Source of the DNA: Desulfobacteraceae bacterium
GTDB lineage: Bacteria; Desulfobacterota; Desulfobacteria; Desulfobacterales; UBA11574
Direction: 5' to 3'
DNA: 8,519 bases
Assembly (NCBI GenBank): GCA_030671225.1
Contig: DAOVAE010000037.1
Location: forward strand, 1-8,519
In this document: one piece after another, positions 1 to 5,128 of the stretch
How positions within the stretch are numbered: position 1 is the first letter of the stretch
Layout of the letters: each line of letters begins with the position of its first letter
Translations under genes and position numbers: made by a program
Notes under the pieces: generated by a model
What the model saw: the letters and a program-made list of their open reading frames with translations, nothing else
Told to the model about the DNA's origin: nothing
Databases searched by the model: none

Positions 1-31
1 ATCAAAATTATCTGAACCGGGAGGATTTGTT

Positions 32-322
32 ATGATGATCACAATCAATGGAGAAAATTTTATAACCGATAAAGAAATGATAACGGTCATAGATCTTCTC
101 AACGAGAGAAATGTATCCACGCCGGAAACTGTCTCAGTTCAGGTCAATGGCAGTTTTGTTAAACGGAAGAATTTCAATACAACCGTTGTTAAGGAAAATG
201 ATGAAGTCGACTTCATATTTATGATGTCAGGGGGATCATTTCCCGATGATAATAAGACATTCGTTTTGCATCCGACCTCCACGATTTCTACGAATATTCA
301 GAAAAACAAAAAAGAGAGTTGA
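32..322 (+). CDS. hcyS: Ubiquitin-fold sulfur carrier protein (HcyS/ThiS/MoaD-like) with a C-terminal extension
   Basis: This 96-residue protein is a small beta-grasp sulfur carrier that would be C-terminally thiocarboxylated and act in the cytoplasm. The N-terminal ITINGENF strand, the central VSVQVNGSFVKR segment and the KENDEVDFIFMMSGG segment follow the ThiS pattern, which ends in a Gly-Gly. Here Gly67-Gly68 is followed by 28 more residues (69-96), polar and Lys/Asn/Ser/Thr-rich, so the carrier cannot be adenylated until a protease trims it. A JAMM protease domain is encoded two genes downstream. A GGGAGG ribosome site at 19-24 sits 7 bases before the first ATG; a second ATG at 35 is the alternative start. 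The stop is 6 bases before the next gene. ThiS or MoaD in thiamine or molybdopterin synthesis are alternatives, but the fused JAMM, sulfite reductase and TusA partner argues for amino-acid sulfur assimilation. The family call is firm; the hcyS name is inferred from context. Confidence 0.82.
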   Translation: MMITINGENFITDKEMITVIDLLNERNVSTPETVSVQVNGSFVKRKNFNTTVVKENDEVDFIFMMSGGSFPDDNKTFVLHPTSTISTNIQKNKKES

Positions 323-328
323 GGTTTT

Positions 329-1144
329 ATGATCAACTTTACTGAAAAACAACTTGAACGTTACAGCAGACACATCATTCTCAAAGATGTTGGTATAGAA
401 GGACAAGCCAAAATCATGAACGGCAAGGTTCTGATTATTGGCGCCGGCGGTCTCGGTTCACCTGCAGCTCTGTATCTGGCAGCCGCAGGCGTGGGGACCA
501 TTGGCATTGTTGATTCTGATACGGTGGAGCTTTCCAATTTACAACGACAGATCATTCACTTTACCAAAGATCTATATACCCCTAAGGCAACATCGGCTGC
601 CGAAAAGATGGCGGCGCTCAACCCTGAAGTGACAATCAAAACCTATTATACGTTTGTCAGTGCCGACAACATCCGAGGAATTATCCGAGAGTATGATTTT
701 GTAATTGACGGCACCGATAATTTTGCTGCGAAATTTTTAATCAACGATGCCTGTGTGATGGAGGGCATCCCCTTTTCTCACGGCGGAATCCTTCGTTTCA
801 ACGGCCAGACCATGACGGTCTTGCCGGAAGAATCCGCTTGCTTGCGTTGCGTATTTGAAGGGCCTCCTCCCAGAAATGCCGTGCCGACCTGCGCTCAGGC
901 CGGAGTGCTCGGCGCCATTGCCGGTTTGTTGGGAACCATACAGACGTCCGAGGCATTGAAGTTTCTGACCGGGGCGGGTACGCTGTTGACCGATTCAATG
1001 CTCTTTTTCGATATTTTGACCATGGAGTTTATCAAGCACAAACTGGGAAAGAACAGGGAATGTGGATTATGCGGGGAAGAGCCGACAATTCAGGAACTCA
1101 TTGATGAACAACAGCCTGTCTGTGATTTGAAAACGACCAATTAA
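329..1144 (+). CDS. hcyF: E1-like carrier-adenylating enzyme (HcyF/ThiF/MoeB/HesA family)
   Basis: This 271-residue cytoplasmic enzyme is expected to use ATP to adenylate the C-terminal glycine of the sulfur carrier so that sulfide or persulfide can form a thiocarboxylate. The N-terminus has the family opening RYSRHIILKDVG. The nucleotide loop GAGGLGSP spans residues 38-45, the DSDTVELSNLQRQ segment (Asp/Asn/Arg ATP-Mg contacts) spans 62-74, and DGTDN is at 127-131. CLRC (171-174) and CGLC (245-248) form the usual four-cysteine zinc site. Cys188 in PTCAQAGVLG is at the conserved crossover position. There is no C-terminal rhodanese domain, unlike long MoeB/MOCS3 forms; sulfur is more likely supplied by the reductase/TusA protein encoded next. 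It starts 6 bases after the carrier stop with GAGG at 321-324, and ends 10 bases before the third gene, so translation is probably coupled. The family is certain; the HcyF role is inferred from the operon. Confidence 0.88.
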   Translation: MINFTEKQLERYSRHIILKDVGIEGQAKIMNGKVLIIGAGGLGSPAALYLAAAGVGTIGIVDSDTVELSNLQRQIIHFTKDLYTPKATSAAEKMAALNPEVTIKTYYTFVSADNIRGIIREYDFVIDGTDNFAAKFLINDACVMEGIPFSHGGILRFNGQTMTVLPEESACLRCVFEGPPPRNAVPTCAQAGVLGAIAGLLGTIQTSEALKFLTGAGTLLTDSMLFFDILTMEFIKHKLGKNRECGLCGEEPTIQELIDEQQPVCDLKTTN

Positions 1145-1154
1145 GGAAAAAGAT

Positions 1155-4037
1155 ATGTTGAAAATTACCGAAAACATCATTTCCGGCATTATAGACCATG
1201 CGAAAAAAGATTCGCCTATTGAAGCGTGCGGTTATCTTGCTGAAAAAGAAGGAGTTATCATTCATCAGTACAGGATGAAAAATGCGGATGCATCGGATAT
1301 ACATTTTTCCCTTGATCCCGAAGAGCAATTTGACGCTGTTCGTGACATACGAGCAAAAGGGTTCAAGCTGGCGGCGGCATATCACAGTCACCCGACCACA
1401 CCGGCCCGCCCTTCTAAAGAAGACATCAGACTGGCCTATGATCCTGATATAAGCTATGTAATTGTTTCCCTGTCTGATGGATCGGAAACCCTAAAATCCT
1501 TTAAAATACGTAACAATTATGTAGAGCCCGAAAAAATAGAAATTGTCCAGGATCAACAAGAAGGCTTTAGAAATGGTCTAAAACAAATTGCAAAAAGTCG
1601 GTCGGAAGATGAAAACCATACGGACCTAAAGGCAAGCATCTCTGACCGCATCAGGCGCAGCCAAAAAACAGAAAGCGGTCTGGTCCGATTCTATGAAATA
1701 CCGCCAACCTTTGAAGCTGAAATCGACGAATTAGAGGCACAAATTCAAAGATTCAATGAAGGAGAAATCCCTGCCAGGGAATTAAAAGCGCGTCGCGTAC
1801 CTTTTGGGGTCTATGCCCAGCGCACAAAAGGCACCTACATGGTTCGCGTCCGGGTTCCCGGCGGCTGTGTAACACCCTTTCAGCTTAATACGGTTGCCGG
1901 ACTTTCCGATAGATACGGAAACGGTTCGATTCATATCACGACGCGTCAGGGACTCCAGATCCATGATGTGGTGTTGAAAAATATTGTTGAGGTCATTCGG
2001 CAACTTAATGAAGTCGGCTTGGCCACCAGGGGCGGCGGCGGGAATACGGTACGTAATATCACGGCTTCATGGAACGCCGGAATATCAGAAGATGAAGTCT
2101 TTGATGTTACCCCCTACGCCCTTTCCCTGACAAGCCGGTTAATTGCCGAACCTGATTCCTGGCTTGTACCCCGCAAATACAAGATATCCTTTGCCAACTC
2201 TGCAGATGATAATGCCGGCGCCACCTTCAATGATCTAGGCTTTATTGCCCATGTTAAAAATGGAGCAAAGGGATTCAGAGTCTACGTGGCCGGCGGCATG
2301 GGATTAAAGCCTCAGGTCGCACATCTGCTGCATGATTTTATTCCGGCAGATCAAACCTACATGGTAGCCAAAGCGGTAAAACAGCTTTTTTCAAAATACG
2401 GAAACCGCAGAAACAAGCATACCGCACGGCTGCGGTTTCTCCGGAACAAGCTTGGCAGAGATAAATTTGTTGAATTGTACCACCAAGAGCTTGAAGAACT
2501 GAAAAAGCAGCCTGTTGAACCTTTTATTGTAGCAAATATGGACAACGAACCAGCACCGAGCATACCTATTGAGCCGGTTGAGATACGATCTCCGGATTTT
2601 GACCTCTGGAAACATCGGTTTGTAAGAAAGCAGAGACAGCCAGGATTATACTCTGTTTTGATTCCGGTGCTTCTTGGAGACCTCAGCAGTGAGTACGCCA
2701 TCGAACTGGCCGATTTTCTGATTAATTTTGGCGAAAACGTGCTGCGCTGCACCACCCAGCAGAACCTGAACATCAGGAACATTCCGGGTGACTATTTAGG
2801 AAATGTTTACCAGGTTGTAGTCGCCATATCAGATATGTCAACCGGGCCGGAATTCATGGCCAATTGCATTGCCTGCACAGGGGCAAACACCTGCACCCTC
2901 GGCATCTGCCTTTCTCAGGGCGCCCTGCAGGCAATATTCAGAAAACTCAAAAAATCGGACCTGAATCTTGATGAAATCAGTGATCTGAAGTTGCACATTT
3001 CCGGATGTCCCGATACCTGCGGACTTCACTCAACGGCTGATATAGGGTTTCACGGCAAGGCCGCACGTAAGAACCAGATTATGTATCCGGCTTATAACAT
3101 AGTTGCCGGATCAGTCACCAAAGACGGGCACTCGCGTCTTGCAAGAAAAATCGACATGATCAGCGCCCGCGATCTGCCTGATTTTGTGGCCGAGCTTTTA
3201 AACCATTATCTTAACAAAAAGGACAAATATGCTTCATTTGTTCACTACATTGATGATTGCGGCGAAGCGGATATCAGGACCATCTGTGATAAATATCGCG
3301 ATATTCCGAATTTTGATGATGATAAGAAGTACTATTTCGACTGGGGGGCGAAGGAAGTTTTTTCAGTTGTTGGCATGGGCATAGGGGAATGCTCCGCCGG
3401 ATTGTTTGATCTCATCAATGTGGATCGCGATTTGATAAAAAAACTCCGAGAGGAAAGAAAATCGTTTGCCGACAGCAGTAAAATAGATGAGGCGTTGTAT
3501 AAAATGACCTTTTCGTCATCACGGATGCTTTTAATTGCACGGGGTATTGAAGCACAATCCGACCGTGAAGTGTTCAATACATTTGACAAACATTTTATTG
3601 AAGCGGGCTTAGTTGACAAGCGGTTTAAAAAGCTCATTACAGTTGCGCGCAACAGGGATTTTGAGCAATTGAGGAATATGGAGCATCAGGTTCATGAGTT
3701 GACGACCGCAATGGAGGCATTATATGAATCCATGAATGATTCACTTCGTTTTCCGAGTGAGAAGGAAAAACAAATTGACGAGAGCGACATGAGGGATCGC
3801 ACTGCGGGTAATGACCAAGAAGTATTTAGGGATTATCGCGGTGTTGCCTGCCCGATGAATTTTGTAAAAGTAAAACTGGATCTCGCCATGATGACAACAG
3901 GCCAAACGCTGAAGGTTCTCCTGGATGACGGAGAGCCCATCGAAAATGTTCCGAGGTCTGTAGCCGATGAAGGGCATGAAATCGTAGAGCAGAAAAAAAC
4001 AGATGATTACTGGGCGGTGCTCATTAGAAAAGGATAG
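1155..4037 (+). CDS. Multidomain JAMM protease / siroheme sulfite reductase / TusA-like protein (HcyD-Sir-TusA fusion)
   Basis: This 960-residue cytoplasmic protein joins three sulfur-transfer activities. Residues 1-120 are a JAMM (Mov34/MPN, Mec+/HcyD-like) zinc peptidase with Glu23, His77-Ser-His79-Pro, Ser87 and Asp90. Residues 173-685 are a full ferredoxin-type sulfite/nitrite reductase. Its anion-site residues are Arg264 (TTRQ), Arg300 (NTVRN) and Lys341/Lys343 (PRKYK), and its siroheme-[4Fe-4S] ligands are Cys574, Cys580, Cys618 and Cys622 (ACTGANTC and SGCPDTCG). Residues 690-880 are an unassigned, mainly helical region with GIGECSAG near 742-749. Residues 890-960 are a TusA/SirA-like domain with Cys899-Pro900. 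Known reactions are sulfite to sulfide (six electrons), removal of carrier C-terminal residues by JAMM enzymes, and persulfide relay by TusA. AAGGA at 1143-1147 precedes the ATG. The frame is open throughout with every domain intact, so it is unlikely to be an artefact. Nitrite as substrate cannot be excluded, but the partners favour sulfite. Confidence 0.9.
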   Translation: MLKITENIISGIIDHAKKDSPIEACGYLAEKEGVIIHQYRMKNADASDIHFSLDPEEQFDAVRDIRAKGFKLAAAYHSHPTTPARPSKEDIRLAYDPDISYVIVSLSDGSETLKSFKIRNNYVEPEKIEIVQDQQEGFRNGLKQIAKSRSEDENHTDLKASISDRIRRSQKTESGLVRFYEIPPTFEAEIDELEAQIQRFNEGEIPARELKARRVPFGVYAQRTKGTYMVRVRVPGGCVTPFQLNTVAGLSDRYGNGSIHITTRQGLQIHDVVLKNIVEVIRQLNEVGLATRGGGGNTVRNITASWNAGISEDEVFDVTPYALSLTSRLIAEPDSWLVPRKYKISFANSADDNAGATFNDLGFIAHVKNGAKGFRVYVAGGMGLKPQVAHLLHDFIPADQTYMVAKAVKQLFSKYGNRRNKHTARLRFLRNKLGRDKFVELYHQELEELKKQPVEPFIVANMDNEPAPSIPIEPVEIRSPDFDLWKHRFVRKQRQPGLYSVLIPVLLGDLSSEYAIELADFLINFGENVLRCTTQQNLNIRNIPGDYLGNVYQVVVAISDMSTGPEFMANCIACTGANTCTLGICLSQGALQAIFRKLKKSDLNLDEISDLKLHISGCPDTCGLHSTADIGFHGKAARKNQIMYPAYNIVAGSVTKDGHSRLARKIDMISARDLPDFVAELLNHYLNKKDKYASFVHYIDDCGEADIRTICDKYRDIPNFDDDKKYYFDWGAKEVFSVVGMGIGECSAGLFDLINVDRDLIKKLREERKSFADSSKIDEALYKMTFSSSRMLLIARGIEAQSDREVFNTFDKHFIEAGLVDKRFKKLITVARNRDFEQLRNMEHQVHELTTAMEALYESMNDSLRFPSEKEKQIDESDMRDRTAGNDQEVFRDYRGVACPMNFVKVKLDLAMMTTGQTLKVLLDDGEPIENVPRSVADEGHEIVEQKKTDDYWAVLIRKG

Positions 4038-4082
4038 ATGCTTCACCGGCAGCTTTCGTGCAAAATTCAGGGAAAGGTAGTA

Positions 4083-4101
4083 TTCCCTTCGAACAAGGGA
4101 A
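4083..4101. repeat. Perfect 7-bp inverted repeat in the post-operon gap
   Basis: TTCCCTT and AAGGGAA face each other across a 5-base loop (CGAAC). The stem could fold in RNA from either strand, but there is no T run on either side, so a standard intrinsic terminator is not supported. It lies directly beside the point where the - strand LarE-like reading stops making sense. It could be a weak processing or termination hairpin, or a rearrangement scar. Confidence 0.5.
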
Positions 4102-4106
4102 GGGCT

Positions 4107-4190
4107 GTATGCTACAATGGCACCGTTATACTTGGAGAAATAACTTTCTAATTTCCGCGCACAGATTTCCAGAGCCGCATTATTTTTCAT
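4107..4190 (-). pseudogene. Possible truncated 5' end of a LarE-like PP-loop gene
   Basis: Read on the - strand from an ATG at 4190, 28 codons give a sequence containing RKLESYFSKYNGAIVAYS. This resembles the N-terminus of LarE-type ATP-pyrophosphatases, where a helix is followed by a (V/I)VA(Y/F)S strand that leads into the SGGVDS loop. The loop is absent: the reading continues as PSLVRREYY and then runs antisense into the upstream operon gene. No strong ribosome site precedes the ATG. If the resemblance is real, this is a remnant of a neighbouring gene broken by deletion or rearrangement. The match is short and judged from memory, so confidence is low. Confidence 0.25.
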
Positions 4191-4236
4191 GATCTTATCT
4201 ATTCAAACCTTTTTTATCTTTTATAACCAAATTTTT

Positions 4237-4264
4237 TTGTTACTAAAAAATTATTGATTAATAT
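4237..4264 (+). promoter_or_regulatory. Candidate sigma70-type promoter for the TPR gene
   Basis: TTGTTA at 4237-4242 and TAATAT at 4259-4264 are separated by 16 bases in an A+T-rich stretch, about 100 bases upstream of the TPR start. Other weak pairings are possible in this A+T-rich DNA, so the position is tentative. Confidence 0.3.
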
Positions 4265-4360
4265 GCTACGCAGTGGTATGTTGATGTCAATCTAAAGTCT
4301 TAAATGCTTCATGCAAATGTTTTAGAACAAAGATACCTACTTTTCTGTTTTGGAGGTTAA

Positions 4361-4972
4361 ATGGCGAATAAAGAAAAAACCAAAGGCGATTACGTTAAAA
4401 AGGAAACCATGCTGCTTGTTGTTTTAATTACTCTGATAGTGGGGTTTTTAGGAGGAATTGTTTTCTCTGTTTATAAATTCAGGACAAAAGAATCGGTACA
4501 AACAGCGATGCTGCCGGAGCAGACCGCTATGGATAAGGATGTCTCAATAGATAGGGCGGTCAAGATTTTCGAACTAGAACAAAAGACCTCTCAAAGTCCT
4601 GATGATGTTGCAGCATGGGTGCAGCTGGGGAATCTATATTTTGATGCGAATAACTATACCAAGGCGATTTTAGCATATAATAAATCCCTGGAACTTAATC
4701 CTGACAATGTCAATGTTATGACCGATCTGGGAGTAATGTATCGTCGCAACGGCCAACCACCTGAAGCGATTAAAGCCTTTGACAGAGCAATAAAGATTGA
4801 TCCTAAACATGAAACCGCCCGGTTTAATAAGGGTATTGTTCTTATGCATGATTTAAATGATTTGGACGGCGCTATCCGGGCATGGGAAGAGCTTGTCAAG
4901 GTAAATCCACTGGCAAAGGGACCAAACGGACGCTCCGTCAAAGAATTTCTTGATAAATTAAAAGAAAGATAA
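4361..4972 (+). CDS. Membrane-anchored tetratricopeptide (TPR) repeat protein
   Basis: This 203-residue protein has a charged Lys-rich cytoplasmic N-terminus (1-15), one hydrophobic membrane helix (about 17-38, containing LLVVLITLIVGFLGG) and a soluble part expected in the periplasm. Residues 82-184 form about three consecutive TPR units. Their signature positions are visible in AWVQLGNLYFDANNYTKAI, DLGVMYRRNGQPPEAIKAF and ARFNKGIVLMHDLNDLDGAI, with the Asn-Pro or Asp-Pro turns (ELNPD, KIDPKH, VNPLAK) between units. TPRs bind partner proteins, so it is probably a scaffold or adaptor; the partner cannot be read from the sequence. The topology resembles NrfG/CcmH-like TPR proteins but no such cluster is present. 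A strong GGAGG at 4352-4356, 4 bases before the ATG, fixes the start. The next gene begins 156 bases downstream. Confidence 0.85.
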   Translation: MANKEKTKGDYVKKETMLLVVLITLIVGFLGGIVFSVYKFRTKESVQTAMLPEQTAMDKDVSIDRAVKIFELEQKTSQSPDDVAAWVQLGNLYFDANNYTKAILAYNKSLELNPDNVNVMTDLGVMYRRNGQPPEAIKAFDRAIKIDPKHETARFNKGIVLMHDLNDLDGAIRAWEELVKVNPLAKGPNGRSVKEFLDKLKER

Positions 4973-4995
4973 CATTTTATTGGAAGATTTTCCTC

Positions 4996-5024
4996 TTGCA
5001 AATAATAAATATTACTGTAATTAT
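4996..5024 (+). promoter_or_regulatory. Candidate promoter and short direct repeat upstream of the peptidase gene
   Basis: TTGCAA at 4996-5001 is followed after 17 bases by AATTAT at 5019-5024 (or after 16 by TAATTA). The octamer TATTACTG occurs at 5010-5017 and again at 5022-5029, a 12-base period that overlaps the -10 region and could be a regulator site or chance in A+T-rich DNA. Confidence 0.25.
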
Positions 5025-5115
5025 TACTGATTAACTACCAAACAACTAGTCAATTTTACGTAAATGCTCAGGGTATATCTGGAGCCGGTTTGGCGGAAGT
5101 ATTCCCTTTTTTAAT

Positions 5116-5120
5116 GAGGA
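5116..5120 (+). promoter_or_regulatory. Ribosome binding site that decides the start of the peptidase gene
   Basis: GAGGA lies 8 bases before the ATG at 5129. It favours that start over the upstream in-frame TTG at 5090 and the ATG at 5114, which the site itself overlaps. Starting at 5129 also gives a normal-length signal peptide. Confidence 0.6.
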
Positions 5121-5128
5121 AATGTTGC

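Larger units (their letters stand above)
4038..4360. other. 323-base intergenic region between the sulfur operon and the TPR gene
   Basis: No complete gene is supported here. The left part (4038-4190) holds the inverted repeat at 4083-4101 and a possible - strand gene remnant (4107-4190). The right part (4191-4350) is strongly A+T-rich with T and A runs and a candidate promoter for the TPR gene. No hairpin followed by a T tract was found directly after the operon stop, so its terminator is not evident. Confidence 0.6.

Noticed and set aside
2357..2782. A 141-codon - strand frame inside the sulfite reductase region
   Set aside because: It lies fully antisense to conserved reductase sequence, has a Ser/Arg/Phe-rich composition typical of shadow frames, and has no recognisable motif.
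4083..4101. The TTCGAA-containing hairpin as a tRNA T-arm or attachment site
   Set aside because: On neither strand does the loop fit the tRNA T-loop pattern, and no acceptor or anticodon stems are found nearby.
3741..4190. A 149-codon - strand frame spanning the end of the sulfur operon
   Set aside because: Two thirds of it is antisense to the TusA domain and shows no family resemblance there. Only its first 28 codons look meaningful, and those are reported as a possible remnant.
4982..4993. GGAA/TTCC hairpin as a terminator after the TPR gene
   Set aside because: The stem is only 4 bp and no T tract follows, so it does not support an intrinsic terminator.
5090..5128. Start of the peptidase gene at the upstream TTG
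   Set aside because: It would place 13 extra residues before the basic n-region of the signal peptide, and the best-spaced GAGGA serves the ATG at 5129. It remains possible, but is less likely.
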